A stretch of DNA of 6,351 nucleotides from CAZSTA01 sp964609495 [NCBI: uncultured bacterium] (lineage in GTDB: Bacteria > CAZSTA01): positions 1 to 6,351 of the forward strand of contig CAZSTA010000205.1 in assembly GCA_964609495.1 (NCBI GenBank), in the 5' to 3' direction. How positions within the stretch are numbered: position 1 is the stretch's first letter; the number at the start of each line of letters is the position of its first letter. Shown here one piece after another: positions 1 to 6,328 of this stretch. A program made the translations under genes and the position numbers. The notes beneath the pieces were generated by a model. The model saw only the letters and a program-made list of their open reading frames with translations. It made no database searches and was not told where the DNA came from.

Positions 1-1
1 T

Positions 2-185
2 GTAAGCATGTAGAATATTGTGCTAGCGGTTTGAACCCCCTAAATCACCCTCTCCTAACCCCTCCCGTCGAGGGCGGGGGAAATAAAGAGAGCAGTCTTA
101 TCTGGATGTTCCCCCTCGTGGGAGAGGGATAGGGTGAGGGGGGTTATATCTTGAACTCACTAGCGCAAACTTTTACATTGCTTAC
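2..185. repeat. MITE-like imperfect inverted repeat
   Basis: The whole stretch folds back on itself around a centre near position 95. The outer ends GTAAGCA (2-8) and TGCTTAC (179-185) are perfect complements. Further in, TGTA (9-12) matches TACA (174-177), and TTGTGCTAG (18-26) pairs with CTAGCGCAA (160-168) with one G-T wobble. The inner arms are a C-rich run (36-68) and a G-rich run (117-143) that match with small indels, and GAGGG/CCCTC lies near the loop. It has no coding capacity. Such non-coding hairpin elements are typical of MITEs or dispersed intergenic repeats. No target-site duplication can be confirmed because the left flank is only one base, and the element could extend further left. 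Confidence 0.6.
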
Positions 186-193
186 CAAAAGGC

Positions 194-227
194 TTGACAT
201 TTTTGAGAATGTGTGATATAGTATAAT
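194..227 (+). promoter_or_regulatory. Sigma-A/sigma-70 promoter for binding protein 1
   Basis: A perfect -35 box TTGACA (194-199) is followed after 17 bp by TATAGT (217-222). A TG one base upstream (214-215) gives an extended -10. A perfect TATAAT overlaps at 222-227 but would need a 22 bp spacer from the same -35. The expected start is near 229-230, leaving a 5' untranslated region of about 158 nt before the ATG at 388. Positions 228-274 hold nothing else recognisable. The inverted repeat ends only 8 bp upstream, so any activator site would have to lie in or beyond it. Confidence 0.75.
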
Positions 228-274
228 TTGGAGATAATATCAATAAGAGTTCTTCAACAAACCTAGGGTTGCTT

Positions 275-300
275 TATGATCATAGTTTGAAGGAGGTGAT
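275..300 (+). promoter_or_regulatory. Duplicated leader: -10-like box plus orphan anti-SD match
   Basis: TATGAT (275-280) is followed by CATAG and then AAGGAGGTGAT (290-300), an 11-nt match to the usual 3' end of 16S rRNA. No ATG, GTG or TTG follows at usable spacing, and the gene starts 88 nt later with its own ribosome site. The same arrangement recurs at 4259-4284. Known precedent: Shine-Dalgarno-like elements in 5' untranslated regions (the STAB-SD of Bacillus thuringiensis cry3A) bind 30S subunits and stabilise mRNA. That role here is inferred. The TATGAT has no convincing -35. Confidence 0.45.
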
Positions 301-371
301 TTTTCCGTATTAACTCAGAAGAGATGTAGAGATGAGCAAAAGATGAGATTACCCAAAAAAATTCATTTTAC

Positions 372-380
372 AAAGGAGGA
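372..380 (+). promoter_or_regulatory. Ribosome binding site deciding the start of binding protein 1
   Basis: AAAGGAGGA lies 7 nt before the ATG at 388. The upstream in-frame ATG at 343 has no comparable site, and using it would add an acidic KEERE stretch ahead of the signal peptide. The second copy has the same site with the same spacing. Confidence 0.85.
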
Positions 381-387
381 AAGAGAA

Positions 388-2346
388 ATGAAGAGAAGTT
401 TATTATTTATTAGTTGCTTGGCAGTCATCCTGATTGTATCCTCGGTAGTATTAGCGAAGGAGGGTCCTATAGTTACCTTTACTGGAGCGGAAACTGGTCC
501 TCTGCCAGAGAAGTTCAATGAAGCACCGATGTTAGCTGAACTAGTAGAGGCAGGAGTGCTTCCTCCTGTGGAGGAGAGATTGCCAGAAGAACCACTAGTA
601 ATTAAACCAATAGAGGGGATTGGACAGTATGGAGGGATATTACATTCAGCATCTTTGGGACCACGGCAATTTTGGGGATTGGCGCATGGAACGGTTGAGA
701 TGTATATGTTCCAAGTGGATAACACCGCCTCAAAGATAGTTCCCGATATAGCTAGAGCTTATGACCTTTCCGAGGATAAAAAGACTTTAACTATATACCT
801 AAGAAAGGGAATGAAGTGGTCGGATGGTCATCCCTTTACCACTGAGGATATAATTTACTGTTGGGAAGATGAAGCTAACAATGAAGAACTTTCTCCCGCG
901 GGTCCTTCTAGTCGGTGGAAGGTAGCAGGGGAGTTCCCGGAATTTGAGAAGGTGGATGACTATACTTTGCGTATCCATTTCCCCAAACCATTCCCATCTG
1001 TCCTCGGTTTGATTAGTAATTATCCAACTAAACAGACAGATTTATTCGATCCCAAGCATTACCTAAAGAAGTGGCATATAAAGTATAACCCCGATGCCGA
1101 TAAGCTGGCAAAAGAAGAGGGTTATGATCATTGGTGGCAAGCATACGCGTATCATAGAACAGCCATGACAGGACAGCAGGATCTTGATCTCCCAGTTGTT
1201 GGTCCTTGGATGCTAAAGGAAGCTACCCTAACTGCGAGAGTATATGAGCGAAATCCTTACTTCTATGCGGTAGATACCGCGGGAAATCAGCTCCCCTATA
1301 TCGATCAGGAGGTTATTCATACCGTAGCGAATGAGGAAGCAGTTAATATGAAGACGATAGCCGGGGAGATGAGCTTCAGTGGGTTTATGTTAAAGATGGA
1401 GAACTACACTCTCTATAAGGAGAATGAGGAGATCGGTGACTACCATGTTCGGACGTGGCAGAGTCCTGTAGCTTCCGAGATCCAGTATGCCTTCAACCTA
1501 AATCACAAGGATTCTGTTCTGAGGGGGATCTTCCAGGATGTTAGATTCCGTCAGGCGATGTCCTTAGCGATCAATCGGGATGAGATTAATGAGGTTACCT
1601 ATTTAGGAATGGCTACACCTTGTCAATCCACAGTTACTCCTACTTGTAGTTTCTACAAGGAGGAGTGGGGAGAATACTATGCTCAATACGATCCTGATAA
1701 AGCTAATGAGCTCTTAGATGAGGTGGGACTTAAGTGGGATGCCGAGCATAAGTATCGTCTAAGACCCGATGGCAAACCCTTAAGCGTAATCATTGAGATG
1801 GTTGAGGGAGCAGGACTAAAAGGGATGTTGAAGAATTGTGAGTTAACGAAAGAATATTGGGAGGATGTCGGAGTTAAGACAGATCTTAAGACAGTGGAGC
1901 GTTCGCTACATTTTACACGAAAAAATGCGGGTGAACTTGATGTAGGTATGTGGTGCTCAGACCGTATGGAGGAACTTCGTTGTTATATACCTCGTTTTAC
2001 AAAGTTTAACCCTTCTGGTGATATGGGCTATGCAATCCAGTGGGCTAAGTGGCGTGATACTGAGGGAGAGGAAGGAGAAGAGCCACCCGCGGAATGGATA
2101 GAGCAATGGGAGAGGATGGATGAGTGGTATACTGCGGCGACTGATGAAGAATATCAACGATTAGCTGGGGAGGTATGGGGTTTCTTCTCCAAGCAATTGG
2201 TTTTTATCGGGACCGTAGGTTACACGGCAGTGCCTGTGGTGGTAAAGAATGACTTAAAGAACGTTCCAGAAGTAGCGAATTTCGGTGATGGTCCGAATTG
2301 GTCAAAGTCTATCCTGCCAATGCAGTGGTATTTCGAGCAGGAATAA
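388..2346 (+). CDS. ABC transporter solute-binding protein, family 5 (copy 1)
   Basis: This is an extracytoplasmic solute receptor of the dipeptide/oligopeptide/oligosaccharide class (SBP_bac_5 type), delivering ligand to an ABC permease. The 652-residue product starts with a signal peptide (MKR, then a hydrophobic core to about residue 22) with likely cleavage after VLA-23. Cys10 lies too early to be a lipobox, so the protein is probably free in the periplasm. Residues 45-83 carry the APMLAELVEAG...PPVEERLPEEPL...IGQYGG block seen ahead of the binding domain in a long-form subgroup. Family signatures follow: LSEDKKTLTIYLRKGMKWSDG (about 126-146) and FRQAMSLAINRDEI (387-400). At 652 residues it is longer than the usual 500-600. 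Conserved Cys pairs 412/420 and 523/532 could form disulfides. Stops TAA TAG are in tandem. It is about 82% identical to the second copy. The ligand is unknown; an oligosaccharide is favoured only because of the neighbouring gene, and peptides remain possible. Confidence 0.92.
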   Translation: MKRSLLFISCLAVILIVSSVVLAKEGPIVTFTGAETGPLPEKFNEAPMLAELVEAGVLPPVEERLPEEPLVIKPIEGIGQYGGILHSASLGPRQFWGLAHGTVEMYMFQVDNTASKIVPDIARAYDLSEDKKTLTIYLRKGMKWSDGHPFTTEDIIYCWEDEANNEELSPAGPSSRWKVAGEFPEFEKVDDYTLRIHFPKPFPSVLGLISNYPTKQTDLFDPKHYLKKWHIKYNPDADKLAKEEGYDHWWQAYAYHRTAMTGQQDLDLPVVGPWMLKEATLTARVYERNPYFYAVDTAGNQLPYIDQEVIHTVANEEAVNMKTIAGEMSFSGFMLKMENYTLYKENEEIGDYHVRTWQSPVASEIQYAFNLNHKDSVLRGIFQDVRFRQAMSLAINRDEINEVTYLGMATPCQSTVTPTCSFYKEEWGEYYAQYDPDKANELLDEVGLKWDAEHKYRLRPDGKPLSVIIEMVEGAGLKGMLKNCELTKEYWEDVGVKTDLKTVERSLHFTRKNAGELDVGMWCSDRMEELRCYIPRFTKFNPSGDMGYAIQWAKWRDTEGEEGEEPPAEWIEQWERMDEWYTAATDEEYQRLAGEVWGFFSKQLVFIGTVGYTAVPVVVKNDLKNVPEVANFGDGPNWSKSILPMQWYFEQE

Positions 2347-2355
2347 TAGAACGAT

Positions 2356-2388
2356 AGGGGTTTTGCCTGTCTTTCAGGTAAAACCCCT
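2356..2388 (+). terminator. Stem-loop after binding protein 1, terminator or attenuator
   Basis: GGGGTTTTGCCTG (2357-2369) pairs with CAGGTAAAACCCC (2375-2387) over 13 bp with one G-T wobble. The loop is TCTTT, and A2356-T2388 adds a further pair. The following tract, TTACTCCTTTATT, is only partly T-rich, so termination may be incomplete and let some transcription reach the next gene. The hairpin may also protect the upstream mRNA 3' end, as REP hairpins do between malE and malF in E. coli. The same 5' arm and loop follow the second copy. Confidence 0.7.
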
Positions 2389-2445
2389 TACTCCTTTATT
2401 ATAAGAACTATAGTTTCGCATTTTTGGGGATATGAAAGGGGAAAA

Positions 2446-4182
2446 ATGTATCTTGTAAAAGATGAGAGGCCACAAAGTGTGATAATTTTGAGTCGAGATT
2501 ATGAGGATTCGGAGTATAGAGCGGCTGTGATACTACAAAACAGGTTAGCTAAAAGGGCAAAGGTAGAGATAGAGATCGGGAAAGAAGATGAAATAGAAGG
2601 GAATAGGCCTGAAATAAAGATATTACTAGGTAAAGCTAAAGAGGGCATATTCAGTGATATACTTAGAGAACCAGTGGGAATTTCTGGACAAGAAGGGTTT
2701 ATTCTCAGAACCATATATAGAGATGGCTATCCTTATATCCTCTTGTTAGGAGCTGATGATAAAGGAGTATTATATGGGGTGGGTAAATTCTTAAGAAATA
2801 TCGAATTTTCTGAGGGAAATATCTCCATCTCAGAGCTCAACATTAATACTGTGCCATTTCATGAGTTACGAGGAGAATTTTTAGCTAACCATAATCAAGA
2901 TGTAGCCTATAAGAATTGGCCAGTTGATCTCTGGAAAGATTATATTGAGGAGCTTGCCCTTTGGGGTGTAAATACGATCTTTTATCTTCCCATCCAGTTT
3001 GGACAACGTAACAGTTCCATCTGGTATGGAACAGACGAGGAGAAGGCTCAGTGGGAAGTATGCGCTCAGATACCAACCATAGTCAAATCCCTGGGATTAG
3101 ACGTAGGGATATATCTGGGTGCTAATGATGTGTTTGCTGATCAACTGGATGGTTTGAAAGCGGCTTTGAGAGGGCGTACAGAATCTATTTCTGTGGGTAC
3201 AGAGCAAGCTCATGTCTGCCCCTCGGGAAAGAAGGAGAGAGAATTAATATTAAAGCTTAGGGAAGAGCTATTCCAAAAGTTACCTTACATCGACTATTTA
3301 TTTATTCCAAGCACGGACTATGGTGGCTGTGCTTGCGGAGATTGTGATCCTTACGTAATTACTTACCTGAAGCTAGTTTCTGAAACAGCAGAACTTTTGT
3401 GGAAATATCATGAAAATGCCAAAGTTATCATATCTAATCAGTTTCTTACCGCCAAAGGGCAAAAGATGTTATGTGAATATTTACAAAGAGAGAGGCCAAC
3501 CTGGCTTCATTATATTGCTTATGGACATGGTGCTAATGCTATAAACTTGAAGGAGATGTTAGAGCGAGTTCCGTCTTCTTATAAGATAATATTATATCAA
3601 GATATTACAATGAGAGGCGGATGGGGAAAGAATGGTGCTACTCCATGGGTTATGGACTTCAACTATGATGTAGGAGGAGGCTCTACACTAGATTCTTGGG
3701 TTCAGGAAAGTGCTGATGGGCATCCCGAGGTTTGGAAGTTCGAGGAAGTAAAAGATAGGATATATGGTTCATTCCCCTATTCTGAAGGTATCCACGATGA
3801 CATCAACAAGGTGTTGTGGTGTCAGGTGCATTGGGATCCAGGCAGAGATAGAGGGGATATCTTGAAAGAATACTGCGATTTTTATTATGGTAAAGATGTA
3901 AGTGGATCGATCATTAAAGCCGTCCTTTTGATGGAGAAAGTCTCCGACTTAGAGACTGCTCAAGAGATATTAAGTTTACTTTTGCTCGCTGAGCAAAAGA
4001 TGTTTGATCTTGTTAAAGAGAGTTGGAGATGGAAGATTTTGAAGATTAGAGGGGAGAAGGATGTCCTCAATTATGGAGAGGGGATATTACCACCAGAGGA
4101 GATAAGCCAATTAAAGGGAGATGTTCAGAGCTTGGCTCAAGAAATATACCAGCTCTGTCGGCAAACGGCTCTTTGGCCGTAA
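2446..4182 (+). CDS. Putative cytoplasmic glycoside hydrolase (GH67-N/GH20b-like domain plus predicted TIM barrel)
   Basis: This 578-residue protein has no signal peptide and is probably cytoplasmic. Residues 1-118 resemble the small alpha/beta domain found ahead of the barrel in GH20, GH67, GH84 and NAGLU-type enzymes, ending in the signature ADDKGVLYGVGKFLR (103-117). A predicted TIM barrel follows: HELRGEF (139-145) with N148/H149 suits strand 1, then FIPSTDYGGCACGDCDP (about 286-302) and HYIAYGHG (355-362). YSEGIHDDINKVLW (445-458) and WDP...EYCDFYYGKD (463-483) resemble C-terminal motifs of related glycosidase-like proteins. Asp291, Glu447 and Asp451/452 are candidate active-site acids, not assigned. 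Cys295/297/300 (CxCxxC) could bind a metal. The start follows GAAAGGGG at 2434-2441. The gene lies 99 nt after binding protein 1, by readthrough or a weak promoter (TATAGT at 2409-2414 has no clear -35). I do not recognise the exact family. A non-catalytic sugar-binding role is possible. Confidence 0.7.
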   Translation: MYLVKDERPQSVIILSRDYEDSEYRAAVILQNRLAKRAKVEIEIGKEDEIEGNRPEIKILLGKAKEGIFSDILREPVGISGQEGFILRTIYRDGYPYILLLGADDKGVLYGVGKFLRNIEFSEGNISISELNINTVPFHELRGEFLANHNQDVAYKNWPVDLWKDYIEELALWGVNTIFYLPIQFGQRNSSIWYGTDEEKAQWEVCAQIPTIVKSLGLDVGIYLGANDVFADQLDGLKAALRGRTESISVGTEQAHVCPSGKKERELILKLREELFQKLPYIDYLFIPSTDYGGCACGDCDPYVITYLKLVSETAELLWKYHENAKVIISNQFLTAKGQKMLCEYLQRERPTWLHYIAYGHGANAINLKEMLERVPSSYKIILYQDITMRGGWGKNGATPWVMDFNYDVGGGSTLDSWVQESADGHPEVWKFEEVKDRIYGSFPYSEGIHDDINKVLWCQVHWDPGRDRGDILKEYCDFYYGKDVSGSIIKAVLLMEKVSDLETAQEILSLLLLAEQKMFDLVKESWRWKILKIRGEKDVLNYGEGILPPEEISQLKGDVQSLAQEIYQLCRQTALWP

Positions 4183-4211
4183 TAGTTTTTGCTTATGTAG
4201 GATGCTAAATA

Positions 4212-4233
4212 GCAGATTTTTTGGAAAATCTGC
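4212..4233 (+). other. Perfect 9-bp hairpin in the gap before binding protein 2
   Basis: GCAGATTTT (4212-4220) and AAAATCTGC (4225-4233) form a perfect 9-bp stem with a TTGG loop, 30 nt after the stop of the hydrolase-like gene. The following bases (GAAAGTATAG) contain no T tract, so it is not a classic intrinsic terminator. It could be an mRNA 3'-end protector or a dyad operator upstream of the second leader. No equivalent is seen ahead of the first copy. Confidence 0.45.
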
Positions 4234-4258
4234 GAAAGTATAGATAAGAAGACTGCTG

Positions 4259-4284
4259 TATAATCATAGAGTGAAGGAGGTGAT
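4259..4284 (+). promoter_or_regulatory. Second copy of the leader: TATAAT plus orphan anti-SD match
   Basis: A consensus TATAAT (4259-4264) is followed by CATAGAGTG and AAGGAGGTGAT (4274-4284). A start about 7 nt after the -10 would be near 4271, placing the anti-SD match almost at the mRNA 5' end, where a stabilising element would act. No -35 box is recognisable 16-18 bp upstream. The spacing from the anti-SD match to the start codon is 87 nt here against 98 in copy 1, which is not a multiple of three, so the stretch is not translated in a conserved frame. Confidence 0.45.
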
Positions 4285-4344
4285 TTTTTCTGCATTAATT
4301 CAGAAGAGACGAGCAAAGATGAGATTCTCAAAAATTTATTTCAC

Positions 4345-4353
4345 AAAGGAGGA
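4345..4353 (+). promoter_or_regulatory. Ribosome binding site deciding the start of binding protein 2
   Basis: AAAGGAGGA lies 7 nt before GTG 4361, exactly matching the site and spacing before ATG 388 in copy 1. It outranks the in-frame GTG at 4271 and ATG at 4319. The frame stays open back to 4271, but the corresponding stretch in copy 1 carries an 11-nt length difference, which argues that it is non-coding. Confidence 0.85.
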
Positions 4354-4360
4354 AAAAGGA

Positions 4361-6319
4361 GTGAAGAGAAGTTTATTACTTGTTAGTTGCTTGGCGCTCA
4401 TCCTGGTTGCATCCTCAGTAGTATCAGCAGAGGAAGGTCCTATAGTTACCTTTACGGGGATAGAGACTGGTCCGTTACCAGAGAAGTTCAATGAAGCCCC
4501 GATGCTGGCAGAAATGGTGAAAGCAGGAGTGCTTCCCCCTGTAGAGGAGAGGGTACCAGAGGAACCACTGGTAATCAAACCGGTAGAGGGGATTGGACAA
4601 TATGGAGGAACGTTGCATGAATCTGCCTTAGGGCCTCGGCAATATTGGGACCTCACACATGGTACGTGCGAGATGTATATGTGTCAAGTAGATAATACGG
4701 CTTCAATGGTGTATCCCGATATAGCAAAGGGATATGAGCTTTCTGAGGACAAAAAGACTTTGACGATCTACTTGAGAAAAGGGATGAAGTGGTCGGATGG
4801 TCAGCCCTTTACCGCCGATGATATAATGTTCTGGTGGGAAGATGAAGCTAACAATGCGGAACTTTCCCCAGCGGGTCCTTCTAGTTGGTGGAAGATAGGG
4901 GGGGAGTTCCCGAAGTTTGAGAAGGTGGACGACTGGACCTTGCGTATATATTTTGCCGCGCCATTTCCACCTATTGCTGGGCTGATGACCAACTGGAATA
5001 CTATCCAAACTCTCTTCTACGATCCCAAGCATTATCTAAAGAAGTGGCACATAAAGTATAACCCCGATGCGGATAAGCTAGCTAAAGAGGAAGGTTATGA
5101 TCACTGGTGGCAAGCATACGCGTATCATAAAGGAGTTGCAGCAGGACAGCAGGATCCTAATCTTCCTGTGGTTGGTCCTTGGAGGCTGAAGGAGGTTACC
5201 CTAACTGCGAGGGTATATGAGCGAAATCCCTATTTCTATGCGGTAGATACTGCTGGAAATCAGCTCCCCTATATCGATCAACAGATCGTCCATACCGTAG
5301 CGAATGAAGAAGCGGTTAATATGAAGACGATAGCCGGGGAGATGAGCTTCAGCGGGCAGATGTTAAAGATGGAGAATTATACTCTCTATAAGGAGAATGA
5401 GGAGAAAGGTGATTACCGTGTTCTGATGTGGAATAGCCCTGTAGCCTCCGAGATACAGTATGCCTTCAACCTGAATCACAAGGATCCAGTTCTGAGGGAG
5501 ATCTTCCAGGATATCAGATTCCGCCAAGCGATGTCCCTAGCGATCAATCGGGATGAGATTAATGAGATCGCTTATATGGGCTTAGCTACCCCTTGTCAAT
5601 CCATAGTTACTCCTGATTGTAGTTTCTACAAGAAGGAATGGGGAGAATACTATGCTCAGTATGATCCCGATAAGGCTAATGGACTCTTAGATGAGATGGG
5701 TCTCAAGTGGGATGCAGAGCATAAATATCGTCTGAGACCCGATGGCCAGCCTTTAAGCGTGATAATTGAGATGGTTGAAGGGGCAGGGCTGAGAGGAATG
5801 ATACGGAACTGCGAGTTAGTGAAGGAATACTGGGAGAATGTCGGAGTTAGAACGGATCTTAAGACCATGGAGCGTTCATTGCATGGGACCCGAATAAATG
5901 CGGGTGAACTTGATGTAGGTATGTGGTGCTCAGACCGGATGGAGGAGATGCGCTGTTACATACCTGGGGCTACCAAGTTTAATCCCAGAAGTGAGATGTC
6001 TTATGCAGTCCAGTGGGGTATGTGGTTTGACACTGAAGGGGAGCAAGGAGAAGAGCCACCCGCAGAATGGAAAGCTCAGTATAAGACGATGGATAAGTGG
6101 TACACTGCTGCAACTGATGAGGAATACCAACGATTAGCTGAGGAGGTATGGGACTTCTTCTCCGAGCAACTGGTTATCATCGGAACTGTGGGTTATGCTC
6201 CCGTGCCTGTGGTGGTAAGGAATGACTTAAAGAACGTTCCAGAAGTAGCGAATTTTGGTGATGGTCCGAACTGGTCAAAGACTATCCTGCCAATGCAGTG
6301 GTATTTCGAGCAGAAATAG
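4361..6319 (+). CDS. ABC transporter solute-binding protein, family 5 (copy 2)
   Basis: This is a paralogue of the receptor at 388-2346 with a gapless alignment, the same 652 residues and about 82% identity. The GTG start gives a signal peptide with cleavage expected after VSA-23. LVSC at residues 7-10 mimics a lipobox, but the hydrophobic core runs well past it, so signal peptidase I is favoured. The same N-terminal extension block and SBP_bac_5 signatures are present. Differences cluster at residues 192-220 (15 of 29 changed), a likely ligand-contact or lobe-surface segment. Copy 2 has Cys at 103 and 108, where copy 1 has Val and Phe; the pairs 412/420 and 523/532 are kept. Stops are TAG TAG. 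No permease or ATPase genes are visible. It probably binds a ligand related to, but distinct from, that of copy 1. Confidence 0.92.
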   Translation: MKRSLLLVSCLALILVASSVVSAEEGPIVTFTGIETGPLPEKFNEAPMLAEMVKAGVLPPVEERVPEEPLVIKPVEGIGQYGGTLHESALGPRQYWDLTHGTCEMYMCQVDNTASMVYPDIAKGYELSEDKKTLTIYLRKGMKWSDGQPFTADDIMFWWEDEANNAELSPAGPSSWWKIGGEFPKFEKVDDWTLRIYFAAPFPPIAGLMTNWNTIQTLFYDPKHYLKKWHIKYNPDADKLAKEEGYDHWWQAYAYHKGVAAGQQDPNLPVVGPWRLKEVTLTARVYERNPYFYAVDTAGNQLPYIDQQIVHTVANEEAVNMKTIAGEMSFSGQMLKMENYTLYKENEEKGDYRVLMWNSPVASEIQYAFNLNHKDPVLREIFQDIRFRQAMSLAINRDEINEIAYMGLATPCQSIVTPDCSFYKKEWGEYYAQYDPDKANGLLDEMGLKWDAEHKYRLRPDGQPLSVIIEMVEGAGLRGMIRNCELVKEYWENVGVRTDLKTMERSLHGTRINAGELDVGMWCSDRMEEMRCYIPGATKFNPRSEMSYAVQWGMWFDTEGEQGEEPPAEWKAQYKTMDKWYTAATDEEYQRLAEEVWDFFSEQLVIIGTVGYAPVPVVVRNDLKNVPEVANFGDGPNWSKTILPMQWYFEQK

Positions 6320-6328
6320 TAGAGCGAT

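Larger units (their letters stand above)
275..2378 (+). repeat. Duplicated module, copy 1 (leader, binding protein, stem-loop)
   Basis: Similarity to the second module begins at the -10-like box at 275 and continues through the gene into the stem-loop. From 388 onward the match is gapless at a constant offset of 3973. Only the leader carries indels, with a net 11 nt more in this copy. Upstream of about 271 the two flanks are unrelated, so the strong promoter at 194-222 is not part of the duplication. Confidence 0.85.

Noticed and set aside
36-143. CRISPR-like or tandem-repeat array in the C-rich/G-rich upstream segment
   Set aside because: The similar blocks are in opposite orientation and form one inverted repeat, with no regular direct repeats or spacers.
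412-417. Lipobox at Cys10 of the receptors (FISC/LVSC)
   Set aside because: It lies only nine residues from the start, inside the hydrophobic core, which continues to residue 22 with a good signal-peptidase-I site after Ala23.
363-725. Antisense open frames within the receptor genes (363-725, 1957-2157, and their counterparts 4336-4656 and 5930-6130)
   Set aside because: They recur in both copies only because the host genes are homologous. No ribosome sites or recognisable domains were seen, and the sense frame clearly carries the conserved protein family.
2406-2415. Palindrome AACTATAGTT upstream of the hydrolase-like gene, overlapping a TATAGT -10-like hexamer
   Set aside because: Only 10 bp and AT-rich, likely by chance in an intergenic gap. 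No -35 partner and no second copy in the window.
4271-4360. N-terminal extension of binding protein 2 from GTG 4271 (30 more residues), and of binding protein 1 from ATG 343
   Set aside because: Strong AAAGGAGGA sites sit 7 nt before ATG 388 and GTG 4361, both giving clean signal peptides and equal 652-residue proteins. The upstream stretches differ by indels that do not keep frame.
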